64,000 nt of DNA, from the NCBI RefSeq assembly GCF_018143015.1, contig NC_054752.1, positions 4,885,216-4,949,215 of the forward strand. The letters run 5' to 3'. Below, piece after piece: positions 24,201 through 36,898 of the stretch. The notes under the pieces are model-generated. The model made no database searches and was not told the origin of the DNA. It worked only from the letters and a program-made list of their open reading frames with translations. Made by a program: the position numbers and the translations under genes. Within the stretch, counting starts at the first letter, position 1. Every line of letters begins with the position of its first letter. Source of the DNA: Lytechinus variegatus (Eukaryota > Echinodermata > Echinoidea > Temnopleuroida > Toxopneustidae).

Positions 24201-24514
24201 CTCCGAAAAGCACGATATCATAATAGTCAAGCTATGGATAATGGTATGGTACTGTATGTAACATTTTACTGGTTCTTGTGGGACTATGCTTTAAGGTGCC
24301 CGAGAGTAATTGCATGCAAAATGAAAATGTAGAGCAATGCCTCGAGCTTCTATCTTTTTCAAGAGATTTAATTATCATAAAAATTGCTTTGTGTAGAAAA
24401 TGCCTTTTACCCTCATACACATGATACAAGTAATACATACCTTTCTATCGATCGCTAAGTACGTTATTTTCTGCATGTTAGGCACATCAACAAAGGCGAC
24501 CGGATGCAAGATGA

Positions 24515-25695
24515 AACAGATAGATGTCAATGCACATGACCATTTTGGTTCAAAATTTTTGATGAATTCTTTTTTTTAATATATTAACCGGATTATTCAG
24601 AAAACAATTTCAACCGATTTCTACTATCCAAATCCTAGTGAAATGCGTATTGATTTAAAATTTCCCATTGTCAGACTTTGTGCAATAAAATATGAAAATA
24701 ATTGATTTTCATTAAAAATGTCCAAGAGGGCCGCCAAAGATATCAATTTTGAACTCCGTTGGACACGATTTTGGGAAGGGAACATCAAGATTCATTAACT
24801 AGACACTTTAGGCAAATACCAAAACATTGAGTGAAAAATGTTTTGATGGTACATAGAAACCCCCTTTTCCGACTCGACTACAACGATGCAGTCATACATG
24901 GTATAGGTTCGTTGTTGAAAACTAGGCTGAAAACGTAGCCTATAGACTGCCCAGTGGGCAATCATTTTTTGCTGAAATCATTGATTGATCACCAGAGACA
25001 TAATGAAGAAGAAAATATGTTGTTTGGAAGATTTAATATCATGCAAAATGCAGGAAACATCAATAAAGTAGGCATATCGTTCGCACACGTCAGCCATATG
25101 GTGAAAATAGGCCAAAAACGCACGATTTCTACGTGCGCACCATATTGGAAAGGGGGCTGAAATCACAGTCTATAATGTCTTTTTCAATTACTGTTATATA
25201 TTTTCTTAAAGTAGAGATATAGATGAAGACAATGATATTATGCTTGAGAGAAAAAATATCAAATAAAGTACACTACAAAAGAAAATAAATTTCTAAATCG
25301 ATTTTTGACAATTTTTTATGCGAGAAATCTCCAAAACTAATGATATGCAAATTTCATTACGTAATTTGCATATGTAAACAATAATTTATGTTCGTGAAAT
25401 TTTGCATATCTCTTGTGCACTACTCGAACAATACATTGTGAAAGTTTCATACAAAACAAGCATGGTTTGGCTGAGATATTCTCCCTTGACTTCATGATAT
25501 GTGTACAATGTCTGAAAAATGGTGAAATAGGGCCATTTTGTAGTGACGTCATATATTACGTCATTTCGGAGGGAAGACCACGCATAGAACCCGGCAGCAA
25601 TGCATTTTTGTAAACTTCAAGGTCCATGCCATCCAGCTATGGGGTCATTTGCTTGTCCGGCTTTCGGTTGAATAAACCTCCTAGGCTGCCGGACT
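24515..25695 (-). repeat. Right 1.17-kb terminal inverted repeat of the foldback element
   Basis: Reverse complement of 20326-21490 with few differences, ending in GGCTGCCGGACT at the outside. Confidence 0.9.
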
Positions 25696-25704
25696 AAAGG
25701 TAAT

Positions 25705-25989
25705 CCTTCTAGACTAGTTTTCCTATGTACACCCCGGCATAACAGTAAAACACTTTGTGTATTTACATTTTCAGTGATGAATAAGAACAAAACGATGAAT
25801 ATTGATGTGAAGTACATTATGCCGCTACCCTCCCTATTTTATATTTTGCAGATAGTTGATAAATTAAAGCTATATGTTCGGATAGATATGGTGTGCGAGG
25901 GCTTGTACGTATATACGTTCGGTATAATATAAGGGCAGGTTTTTTTTCTCTTTTTTTTTTGGGGGGGGGGGGGGCGGAGAGAGAAGGGA
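25705..25989. other. Short unique flank and GA/G-rich tract
   Basis: No gene is visible. A T-run and G-run at about 25940-25975 and a GA-rich tract up to about 25995 correspond to the GA tract upstream of each B-box gene (1012-1060 and 38694-38750). The B-box coding sequence expected next to it is absent. Confidence 0.5.
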
Positions 25990-28880
25990 GAGGGAGGGGG
26001 CTGGGTGTAATACCTACACTGACATTAATACATTGTTTTTAAATTGTTTTATGGATGAATATGTCATGTTTGTCATACATACTTGCTTCTACATGTAAAT
26101 ATGGTCTCATTACAGTATGTCTTTTGAGATTAAAAATATCAGTCACGGTAGTATATGCCAATTTTCACTTGGAAAGCTTTAAATGGAGTTGCACCAACAT
26201 GTTGTTAAGATCTTGCCATGCCTTATACACACCATAAGCTCAGATCATGACACCAGCTTCTTCGTAAGACCCCACATGATTAACCCTTAATAGTGAGTAG
26301 ACTTTCTCTGATACAACAACGGGTGTGGATTATGGTGAGTGAGCTTTCTTTGCAGGAGCACCTTCTCTTATTAACCATTAAATCTAAGAATCTTAAAAGT
26401 CTTATCTTGTGTAACAGTTCTTGGCACTGGTTCACTCATCCAAACTCTCACATTCTTCATTTTCTCTTGTGCGCCTAAGAATGGGATATTTCTAGATAGA
26501 TGGCGATACACAGTATAAAGGCATGTTATTATTCATGTTATTATTACTGTAATCTCAATAACAATTATTCTAATTTCTAATAACGTATACACTTTAGGTT
26601 CATTCTTACCTTTTTCTAATGTAAATCCAATCTGAAACTGCGGGTAATTGGTTCTTCCAACGCCTTTTTGAAATAGCAAAGGCTTGCAACAGGCCCAGAT
26701 ACTATCACGATGACATGAACATACAGCCCAACCTGAATATTGCACTTTTGACGTTTGTTTGATCCTCATTTGCATACAATTAATTTAGTTATACACAATC
26801 TTATTAACCATTAATGTCAAAGGTATGTATACTCTTCAGGTATGAATATAATATATCAAAATAGAATAAATATAAATGTCATCGAACCTGATTTAGATGC
26901 AATAAACAAGCCCTTTGGATATTGTCGTAATCTTGGTAAGACATGTAGGAGGTAAATTAGTGGGCCGAGGGTAGAATATGTAAATAAAGATAGCGATATA
27001 AATATAATATTTACATGACATAAATGCAATAAACAAGCCCTTTTGATAGTGTCGTTATCTCGGAGAAGAGAGGTAAATTAGTGGGCTAAGGGTAGAATGT
27101 AAAAAAAAAATCCGTATAGGGGTTGGGGTGGGGTCGTCATGGCAATTAAATGGTGGGAGAAAGGCGGGCAACAGCACCCAAGAGCTGACGATATTTTTGA
27201 AATTATTTTTCTTATCAAGCAATTAGGGTTATAGATGTCCAGCCATTTATGTTTTAATTATTTTTGTTTCTGTTGTACTCCTCCCCCTTTTTGCCCAGTC
27301 ATCTTTAATCATAATCTTGCTTCTTCCTTTTCCCCTTTCTATTTCTTCGTTCTTGCCCTGTTTTATTTCCATATCACATAAAGAAATCTTAGAGACGTTG
27401 CCCAAACCCTCTTTGCATGGTTCCTCTTCCTCTTTTTCTCTGGGAGGGGGGGGGGGGTGGTCTATAGTGGTTTCCATTCTCGTCTTTCAATTTGAGGGAC
27501 GTGGGATCAAAACCCAGCAATAACGTGTATTCCTTCAGCAAGAACTCTACCCACATTTTGCTGTACTCAACCAAGTTTGGGTGCTGGGGCAGCTCGGGCT
27601 AAAGCCGGTGTAATAATAACAATGCGCCTCGGTATACATGTAGATTATTTCTAGATAGATGGCGCCATCATCTTTATTTCATATCAGTGATTAACCTACA
27701 TACATGTATGACATTAACGAAATTGCTCCTAAATCACTGGTAAAGAGCATAAATGGTTTATGAACGTGCAACGTTGTCATCGTTGTGTGAAGATATTAAC
27801 GAGGTTTTGAAATAATGCCCAAATTTAAATCATGAAGATACATGCTGAGAAAGCTCCCCGTGTATGAAAAGAGTCGAATTTATATCAAGTGCCTCCTCTT
27901 TGATTTTCTTATCTTTTGTTAGGCCTGTACGTCAGAGAATGGTTTGGAAGCTTATAGTTAAGACAATGTATGCGCACGTTCATATGAAACTAATGAACAA
28001 AAAAACAATACCTCTATATAATATGTTTATGCTGAAAGATCATAAAAGTTACAGATTGGTTGGGAAGGGGGTTGTCCTGTATTACTTTTTTTTTCTCTTC
28101 CTCATTTAGGAGATTAAAATATATATGAGCAGAACACTTATCTAAACCAATGTACACGAAGAAGATAAGACAAAATTCTTGTGCAAGCAAGAACAAGATA
28201 ATAATAAACAAATAAAATGATTTTATATCATGCTTCAAAGTTCAGGACGCCGCGGTGTTATACGATTTATTTTTATAATATTAAAGCAAAATGAAATTGG
28301 ATGATGATGAGGTTAATAATGAAAGAGGGGATGGAATGGGTTACGAAATGAATAAGAATGGAAAGTTCGAACGTTTTTATTTACTCTCCATGGTGATCCT
28401 CTTATGTATAATAGGGAGTTTACAAACGTTTAAATTACCTATCCATTTGTTTTTTCATGTATTTATCTACCGGTTATTATTTATTTATTTTCATCTTTTC
28501 ATTACATGTTTATTAGAAATAACGATAAATTCAGTCAGAGGCGTACCTGACACAGTTCGTACAGAAATTATCAACAGAAAACGAGCCATCACGATTATGT
28601 CAGGGGACACCCCCCCCCCCCTTCCTTCTTAGCGACGCTGGATTTACGTGATTGAAGTCCGCTGTCGTGTCGGCTCATGATTATTATGATATCCACGTTC
28701 ATGTTTGTGAATATAGTTAGTACGCCCTCTGTACGGTTCATCTCTATAATTTGCCAGAGTTATTTCGAACCACACTATTTTCTGTCGTTCTCAAACGGAT
28801 GATTTTCAGATTAGTGAATATAAATGTGCAGTTTCGCTTGTTTATTTTTTTCACAATCGATAAGGAACATTATAATGACA
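25990..28880. repeat. Spacer B of the locus-scale duplication (mate 1053-1336 plus 4515-7440)
   Basis: Collinear with spacer A. The junction at 26246-26248 is the unoccupied target of the long-TIR element, and the site near 28118 is the unoccupied target of the 6318 SINE. The shared internal ~122-bp tandem repeat lies at about 26898-27105. No protein gene is supported. Confidence 0.8.
27455..27640 (+). mobile_element. tRNA-derived SINE, mate of 5641-5850
   Basis: Degraded A and B boxes, then the same body with CCAAGTTTGGGTGCTGGGGC and TAAAGCCGG. It is present in both duplicates, so it is older than the duplication. Confidence 0.55.
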
Positions 28881-29339
28881 ACTTCACAACCCTCTCTATC
28901 CCCCCCTTCTCGATCCCTCAATATCTCTCTACCATAGTCTCTGCATCTCTCTCCCTCTCTCTCTCTGTACCCCACCTCCCCCTCCCATCCTTTATATACC
29001 CCCCTCTCTCTCTCATTGTCACACACACTCATGGAGACTGGAAATATAATTATTCACAATGAAACCTGTATTTTAATTACTTCAACGGGGTAACGTAAAG
29101 GACGGGGTAAAAACAGTCCACGGATTATTTTGGAGAAAATAATTCTACACCTTTATAAATTGGTTTTAATGAGTACTTTTTGAGTGAAGATTGTAATGGT
29201 TCCAGCTTAATGATGAACTGTTGAAAAATTTAATATTCATTTTACCGTAAGGGCGTAACACATAAAATTGAATCACATTCTTGGACTCTTCTAAATTGAT
29301 CATCATCTGTTTAATGTAACATGTATATTATATGATAAA

Positions 29340-29576
29340 TAATAATAACGTTTTATTTACCCAGGGTGGCCAATTCAGTTAGGAAACTGCTCTACCAGCG
29401 GGCCCTGCATAGCATAATATGTCATTATTACTCTTCTCCAATCTAAATACTGAGCGCCCAGCAAGTTGGCAGAAGATTCCATTTTTATAAGTCTTTGGTA
29501 TGACTCGGCCGAGGATCGAACCCATGACCTCCCGTTCATGAGGCGGACGCTCTAAGACTGAGCCATCATGCCCGGT
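29340..29576 (-). mobile_element. tRNA-derived SINE, family with TTAGATTGGAGAAG body
   Basis: On the minus strand the head reads ATGATGGCTCAGTCTTAGAG, with a CAT-like anticodon and a GGGTTCGATCC B box. The body contains GCGCTCAGTATTTAGATTGG and TGCAGGGCCCGCTGGTAGAG, and the tail is ATT-rich. It shares its body with the SINE at 29868-30100, but the tRNA heads differ. Confidence 0.75.
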
Positions 29577-29867
29577 TATGCTGATAATATTGGGAATAAG
29601 TTTAGGGACATGCCTTTTTTTACAAGCTCTGCTTTTCCTGGCAAGTCAGTTAATCTTTGATATTGTTTGTTATGAAATGCCATTGAACTGTATGTATTAT
29701 TTTGAGTATGTGTTATCACTGTTACTTCGTTTATATTATTTTTACGTAAATTAATAAATCTTAATCTATATAAATCTAAAATCTAAATCTAATCTAATAT
29801 CTTAAACTCAACAACCCTACATAATAAGAACCTATATGAAGCATAGGTTTAAAGCGTTGCGTAGAGG

Positions 29868-30100
29868 CTTACCAGGGCATCAGTGGTAGAGTGACGCTAA
29901 GTCAGGGGTTCGATCTCCGGCAGAGTCAAACGAAATACTTTAAAAAATGGGACCTTCTGCCTTTTTGTTTACCGCTCAGCAATTAGATTGGAGAAGGGTA
30001 ATAATAACTCTATTATGCAGGGACTGCTTGTAGAGCGGTTTAATAACAGAAATGGTTTCACTGCGCAAATAAGGTGTTATTGTTATGATGATTATTATTA
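29868..30100 (+). mobile_element. tRNA-derived SINE, same body as 29340-29576
   Basis: The head CAGGGCATCAGTGGTAGAGT with B box GGGGTTCGATCTCC is followed by GCTCAGCAATTAGATTGGAG, TAATAATAACTCTATTATGC and an ATT-rich tail. The two SINEs lie about 290 bp apart in divergent orientation. Confidence 0.75.
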
Positions 30101-30839
30101 TTTCATTATTGCTGTGTTTACTTTGCACCCAGTCATGAAAAGAAAAAAAAATAGGTCCTCTGATTTACATGACTATAAAAATTCACGAGGAAAATAATGA
30201 AAATGTCATCAAATTTCGAAAAAAAGTAATAAGGAAATTAGAATTTTAAGGTATAGTAATTTAACTTAACGGTTATATGCATGCCGTCATAAAAATATCA
30301 TTAGGTAGGCTCATGTATCGATTTTGCCTTTTCTTTGTTATCACTTGAAAATAATCATGATTACAGTAATGGTATATCAATCTGGCACTTTTGGTTGGCA
30401 AAATGTAAATACATATAATTGATTTAATCAAATACATGAATACAATAAAAATAATGAGTAAATCGGAATATGTCATTATCAGCTAGCTTTGTGTACCAAG
30501 GCATGATCAAGACATGACTTTTTAGCCAAAATAATAAGAAGGTTTAAAATGTCATAACCATGATAACTCTGCTATTCCTTGTCCGATTTTGATTAATGTT
30601 CATGAGGAAAGGTCACCAGTCGTGCTTAAAGGTAATTCATTCATAACTCATAAATACCACTTGATCTGCAACCACTCGGTCTACGATCCGCTTTATTTCA
30701 TTTACTAATTCATTTATTAAATTTTTTCATATTATTTCATATTTCGTGAATAAATCAAAATCGATCAAACCATTCTCCCAATCTTAGTTCAGAAACAACA
30801 CGTTTGTCTACTGATAAATTTGGGCCAATAAACACCTGA

Positions 30840-33800
30840 CTCGTTTACATTTTGTCATCTCCCCCTCCCCTCCCTCTTTCCATTCCTTTCTGTCTTTTTT
30901 TTTTCATTCAATTTTTTTGTCCAATTCTTCATCTCTCCCTCTCTGTTTCCCCTTCCCTCTCTCCTCTACATTATATCATGTGTCTCTGTTTCTGTCTCTC
31001 CCTCTGTTTCTCTTCCTTTCTGCCTCTTTCACTTCTTGTGTCTCTGTTTCCCCGCCTCTCTCCCCCTTTCTCTTTCTTCATGTCTCTTTTCTTGTTAATT
31101 CTTATTGGTCACGTGTTAACTCCGAAATAATTAGTCTTGCATGATTCTCTGAGGAGCGATGAAATATAATTTAAGCGGAAATCTCAGCATGACAAATACA
31201 AACATTCATTTTCATTTTTCCTATTGTTTAAAGGTCAAGCCCACCCCGAAAAATTTGGAGTTATTAAATCAATGGAGAAAAGCCACGCAAGCCTAGCGCT
31301 AAAATGTTATCAAAACCGGATTAAAATAAGAAAGTTATGACATTGCAGTTTCACTATTTTTTTCTGCAAAACAGTCATAATGCTTAACTCAGTGATAGGC
31401 AAATGAGAGAGTCAATATGTCTCTCACTATTTCTATCTTTTTATTGTCTGACTTTTTACAATTTACAATATTTAGAGATTTGCCAACAATAACCATCTTG
31501 ACTGAACTTGACCTGTTTGATTTTTCTCATTTTATGTAAATCTACTTTTGTGAGGTCGGACTTGTCCTTTAAGCATATGCTAATTATCAAGTATAAAGCA
31601 CAGGGAGGAGATACATTAAAGCAGCTCTAAACATAATACGTACGGAAAACTCTTTTTTTCAAACCACTGCTAATATTCGAACTTTACAGCATATGTAAAC
31701 ACTGGTTTTTACTACTTACATGTAGCTTTTTTCCTGTGAAAGCAGATTAAATTGATAAAGTGTAAAGAATTAATATGCTAATGATCAGTCACTCGGTTGG
31801 CTCCCGTTTAAATGTAGAGATAATGTATGAAAAAAAAGTGTTTGGACGTATCCAAAATATATATACAATCTTACTATCGCTAACATCCCAAATTTAAAGC
31901 AGATAATATACAGGTAGATATTGAAATGATTTAGTGAAACGTCTATGTACAAATGTTTTTGCTAACTCACATGATACATGGAAACAATAAAGAGATGATC
32001 GCAGAAAACGTTTATAACACCTTTTTTCGGACTATTGCAATAACATCCTATTTTTGTCCATAACAATGCAAAATCATTTCAGTAAGCATGAAAAATGAAA
32101 CGAATCTAATCGATTTCAAACAAAACTTTTCAAGATCCCCTTGTAGTTACATGTACGTTCATCATATTTATAGTACTAAAATAATTTTTTTAGTGGTTCA
32201 CACATTTTTGAAAATTTAAATTTCATACACAATATTTCATGTTATCATTGCATGTATGTATAAAACAAAATATTCTTGTCAATTGAAGCTCATTAATTCA
32301 AATTAACAATTCAATTAGGCAAGATAAAGAGTCTGAGGCGGTATCAAGAAAAGAAAAAAGTATTCACATCAGTTTATAACACAATTGCAGCAGAAAAATT
32401 TCCTTCACCCAAATACATTATATATTGTGTTAAAAAAGGGTTATACCAGCAATCCACTGATATTTTCTACACAATGGCAGAAATATCTATGAATGTATTA
32501 AGTTATGGAGTCGATAGTAAATTAAAGCATTATCCTTGTAAAGTACCAAATAATACATAACTCTAAAAATGTTTCAATGATGTTTTTTTAACGGTAGATT
32601 TAGATATTCAAATGATGTAGCTGTAGTATATACAAATGATCGTCTATAACTTTTGGTTAGTAGTAAAATATGATACATGAAAACAACAGAAGAAAATTTG
32701 ATAAATCGTGTAAAAAAGAAATATCACTAACATCGCTACAAATCACCATTCTAATTACGCTTTGATCATCTTTCTAATATCAAGTTCATTTAGGTTCTTG
32801 AGAAGATGTAGTCAAAACAATTTTGAATGAACAAAGAATTTAAAGATATAATTTTTTAAGCATGTAAAACGATACAAATCTAACCGATTTCAGCTCTTAT
32901 AGGTGATTATAATAATGCGCCTGCGAATATAATTTCCATTGTCAGCATGGTCATTGATACATAATTGAACATAAATTTTCAGCAATACAGTAACTGCCCG
33001 ATATAGTCATGATAGTATTGAATTAAACGTATTTACATCAGTCTACCACAAACATGTTTATTAAAGCGAATGAATCAATCTTTATAATCCCGAATGTTTT
33101 TATATAAAATTCGACCAGCAATCAGCGAAAAATTTTCTGTTAAACTCTTGCAGATATTCATTCAGATTCTTAAGAAGAAAAGATGAAGTCAAAACACTCT
33201 CGATTACACAAAGCATTATTAAAACCATTTCCGTTAGAATGAAAATTATAAAAAAATCCAAGAAATTGCAGTTATCATTTTATTGCGCCTGCAACTAAAT
33301 CGTAATTGAACATAAATTTCATAAACATTCTAGCAAGCAAAACAGTCATTGACGTAGGCCTACTTTAATGGAACATATTAAACAAATATCATAAATATGC
33401 AGCTGTTCATTAAAAGCACTTTAATCTTTATACACATGGACATTGAAAAAAAATAATGTTTAACTCTTGCAGAAGTACATACTCAAATAGTAATTAGATC
33501 TAAAACCATTAAGCGAAACATTTTCCTGTAATGAACCCCCACCCCCCCCCCAAAAAAAAAAAAAAAACATAGCTATACATGACCAAAATGGAATAAATCA
33601 CTTTTAAATGCGCATTCTGGTAACAACAGATCCCGTTTAGTAAATAAACACTATTCTGGTACATATTGGTTACCAAGTCCCAATTGTGAAGTTATACAAT
33701 AATTCTTATATGTTATATACAATGTGCTATAATAATGTATCGTAATCATTGTAACAGCCCCCTCTCTCGGTAAATCCAGGTAATTATAATCATGTCATGA

Positions 33801-33880
33801 TCGAGATCATTCAAGGGGCTGTTTCGTATGTAGCCACATCAAAACAATTTGTTTGTTTATGTTGATCTAATGTTGGAAGT
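30840..33880. repeat. Spacer B, distal part (mate about 14690-16010)
   Basis: A CT-rich tract (30855-31080) is followed by AT-rich DNA. Blocks such as CTAATCGATTTCA / CTAACCGATTTCAG (about 32105, 32880) and ATTGCGCCTGC / AATGCGCCTGC (about 33281, 32914) recur, so part of the mate has been expanded by old internal repeats. No gene is seen. Confidence 0.5.
31232..31568. mobile_element. TTAA-flanked MITE with AGGNCAAG ends
   Basis: TTAA at 31228-31231 and 31569-31572 flanks ends AGGTCAAGCCC and GGACTTGTCCT. Inside are AAGAAAGTTATGACATT and GCAAATGAGAGAG motifs of a dispersed repeat that I recall as common in marine invertebrate deuterostomes. A diverged relative lies at 41140. Confidence 0.6.
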
Positions 33881-33997
33881 GAAAATATACAAACAAGCAA
33901 GCAATGTTTAGATGTAATGCGCATCGAGATATAGCGAACGTGACCACGATCCTCTCAAAAATCGCAACATTATTATGAGATCAATTATAATTCAGAC

Positions 33998-36245
33998 CAG
34001 TGTTGTAGTCAAGGCTCAAACCTCCAAGGCCAAGGCTTTAATACCCAAGGCCAAGGCTTCAATAACCAAGGCTGAGGCCAAGGCATGGAAACCCAAGGCC
34101 AAGGCCAAGGCCTGAAAACCTCAAGGCCAAGGCCAAGGCCAAGGCATTTAAATTGTACAATATATGGAAAAAAATAGACAACAATGCTTAGGCGGCATAC
34201 ATGACACACACGACCAAATGTATAAAAGGTGTGAGTGAGCAAAATTTTTTACCCTTGTACATTTAAAACGAAAATAATTTCATGATAAATCATGTAGATT
34301 TAGACATAAAATTAAAATAAGATGATTTTGAAACCTAAAATTTTGCTCTGTATGCCATGCTTGGCCCCTCAAAATATTTGGCTCATCATGCCATTGATGC
34401 CATAGCCCATTTGGAAATGACAAAATTGAAGTTTGTGTTCAAGTTTACCGATTCTTTTCAGAATATCATTAAGACTTAAAACATTTTTGTTGGTCAAAGA
34501 AAATAATGCAAGGAAAACCTAATGGAATAGAAATCAACCTTGTTATCATTCTTTAGAGTAAGCTATTTTAAAAGTATGAAAATTGTTGTCAAAATTGCAG
34601 TCAGATCTGTCAGAATTATTCCTGTCATAAAATCACTATAATCAGTGGCGTACCGTGGGTCACGGCATTGGGGGGGGGGGGCACCAGCAAAAACTTGGAA
34701 TTGCCTAGCGCCCAGTTGCCAGGTATACTGACCTAATAGAGATATTTTTATAAGGACAGTGCCAATAAACGGACATGTATCTCACTAGTCAAATAATGCG
34801 AGCGCGAAGCGCGAGCTTAAAATTTTTGATATTCAAACCTAAAAAGGGACATTACAATCAATCTTTTGTAATCATGATACGTACCTGTCTCGCTAAATAA
34901 TGCGAGCGCGAAGCGCGAACTGAAATTTTTGTAAATATTGACCCCAAACAGGAAGATTTTAAGGACTATATTTTAGGAATCTTTTATCTATTAAGATTAT
35001 ACACATCTCACCATAGTCATTTAATGGGAGTGCCAATAAGCGCTTGCTGATTTTGTTAGAATCACATCTAAACATGCACATAAAGCACTTGTAATCATGA
35101 TTAACATACCCATCTTACTAATCAAATCTTTTGAGTGCGAAGCGCGAGCTGAAAACTTAGGAAATTCAGACCTGAAGAGGGGCATTTTAAGGCTTGTTTG
35201 CAGGAATTCAAGAAGACCTTACGTAGTTCACTAACCAAATGATGCGAGCGCGAAGCGCGAGCTGAAAATTTTTGATATTCAGATCAGAAAACAAAAAAAG
35301 GGACATTTTAAGGACTCATTCTAGGAATTGATGGAGAGCAGACATCTTTCACCAATCCACTACTGCGAACGTAAGCACGGAAGGAAATGTTTTATATTAA
35401 GACCTTAAAATGGGACAATCACTTAAAGTATTCATGAAAAAGAAGCATACTATTGTACATGTAAAAGAATAACTCGAAGTGCGAGGAAATATATTTGGTA
35501 GTTTGGTGTATATTGACTTGAAAATGGGAGGTTTTAGTATAACAGGATTATACATGTATATCTAGGTAAACAGACAATGGGAGCACCAGGAACAATGAAG
35601 ACATATGCCCTGAGCAAATTATGTTTCATGTTTCTAATGTAATGTAACATAACATAATTATAACATTATAATGAACATTAATGTCTTCTTTCCCACTACG
35701 TTTCTCTTCCTTTCTCCCTCTTTTCCTCCTTTTTTAGTCAGCCGATTGGGGGGGGGGCACGTGCCCCCATGCCCCCCTGTAGTTACGCCACTGACTATAA
35801 TCCTTATCATAATTATTATCATTATTATTGATATTGTCATTATCCTTATTAGTCATGATTACATCATATTACCAATAAATAATATTAATTTTCATCACTT
35901 CTCTTTGTTACATAATTATGTGATGATAATTGCAATTGATGGCACTGCTAAGTACACTTACTGCTTCTGCTGCTGCTACTGCTGACTGGTAGTATTTAGT
36001 GTCATTAGATATACAGAACAATTGAAACATTTATGATTACTTATATAAAATAAATAAAAGTACAAAATACAAAATGCCTTGAAAAAGCCTTGAAAATGCC
36101 TTGAAATTTCAAGGCTCAAAATCCTCAAGGCCAAGGCCAAGGCCCTCTCAAGGCCAAGGCTTGAATGTTCAAGGCCAAGGCTTTGAAAAAATAGGCCTTA
36201 AGGCGCCTTAAGGCCAAGGCCGAGCATCAAGGCACTACAACACTG
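33998..36245. mobile_element. hAT-like element with AAGGCC subterminal repeats, host of a nested element
   Basis: The ends are CAGTGTTGTAGT (33998) and ACTACAACACTG (36245). The flanking octamers ATTCAGAC and ATTTAAAC match at six of eight bases, consistent with an old 8-bp target duplication. AAGGCCAAGGC-type hexamer arrays lie inside both ends (about 34022-34145 and 36060-36235). No transposase frame. A second hAT-like element occupies 34643-35793. Confidence 0.75.
34643..35793. mobile_element. Nested hAT-like element, 1.15 kb, with GCGCGAAGCGCG iterations
   Basis: The ends are CAGTGGCGTA and TTACGCCACTG, with a perfect 8-bp target duplication ACTATAAT at 34635-34642 and 35794-35801. The interior is a set of degenerate iterations, each with a GCGAGCGCGAAGCGCGAGC-type palindrome followed by TGAAAATTTTTGATATT (about 34797, 34905, 35138, 35245). 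G and C homopolymers lie just inside the ends. No transposase. Confidence 0.85.
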
Positions 36246-36898
36246 ATTTAAACGTATAACGTGTTTTCAAAGGAGTCAAAAGAACACAATTTCAACGTAT
36301 AAAGGAGTATAGCGCTTCGTGTAATTTTAATTTTCATCACTGAATCAAGATATTGCTGAACAATTATTTAGAGTAACATCTACTGTTTCATTAGCATGAT
36401 AAGACCTTGGTAGCTATAATACACGCGATGGATAATTTTTTCAACCGGCATGAGTACATAATGGGGAACATTTTAACTGTTCAGTATTACATATGGAACT
36501 GAACTCAAATTACGCGGGTACAGTAATAAAGAGCTGCTATGCAGACATAAGTAATATTAATGTTTACTCACGCCAAGAAATCAACGGCGTATAGTCTGGT
36601 ATAAAATATTCTGACACAACGTACAAGAAAAGAGCATATCTTTGATAGGTTTTCAATATGACTATGAAGCTTACCCATAAAGAAACCTTGGATTACAATG
36701 AATCATGCGTTTTCATTGTGTTTTTTTCTTCTTTTCAGTTTGAAAGCATATAATAGTAAGATGTAACAACATTCCAAATATCATTTGTTTGTTCGGTATT
36801 CTGTCATGGATCTAGAGGATGAACCGCTTTTTGAATATGAAAATATTATCTCCATCACATGCAATTATATTCCCTGATGACGTCATCATCACTCGAGA
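36246..36898. other. 3' flank of the B-box gene
   Basis: AT-rich DNA downstream of the minus-strand stop codon. I see no clear AATAAA on the minus strand within the first few hundred bases, so the polyadenylation site is not placed. Confidence 0.4.

Larger units (their letters stand above)
20326..25695. mobile_element. Mutator-like foldback element, 5.37 kb, non-autonomous
   Basis: The ends are AGTCCGGCAGCC and GGCTGCCGGACT. The terminal inverted repeats are about 1.17 kb each (20326-21490 and 24515-25695). The 9-bp target duplication AAAGGTAAT (20317-20325 and 25696-25704) and long TIRs are known Mutator-like features. The interior is a tandem satellite and not a transposase. The mirrored open frames in the two arms (for example 20855-21043 and 25166-24978) are the same noncoding arm read twice. 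Known context: foldback elements with long arms were described early in sea urchins (TU elements); membership here is not shown. Confidence 0.85.

Noticed and set aside
29500-29576. Possible tRNA-Met (CAT) on the minus strand
   Set aside because: Head of a SINE; body and tail follow directly and a second SINE with the same body lies nearby.
34009-34242. Pro/Trp-repeat minus-strand frame
   Set aside because: Read-through of the AAGGCC subterminal array of a hAT-like element.
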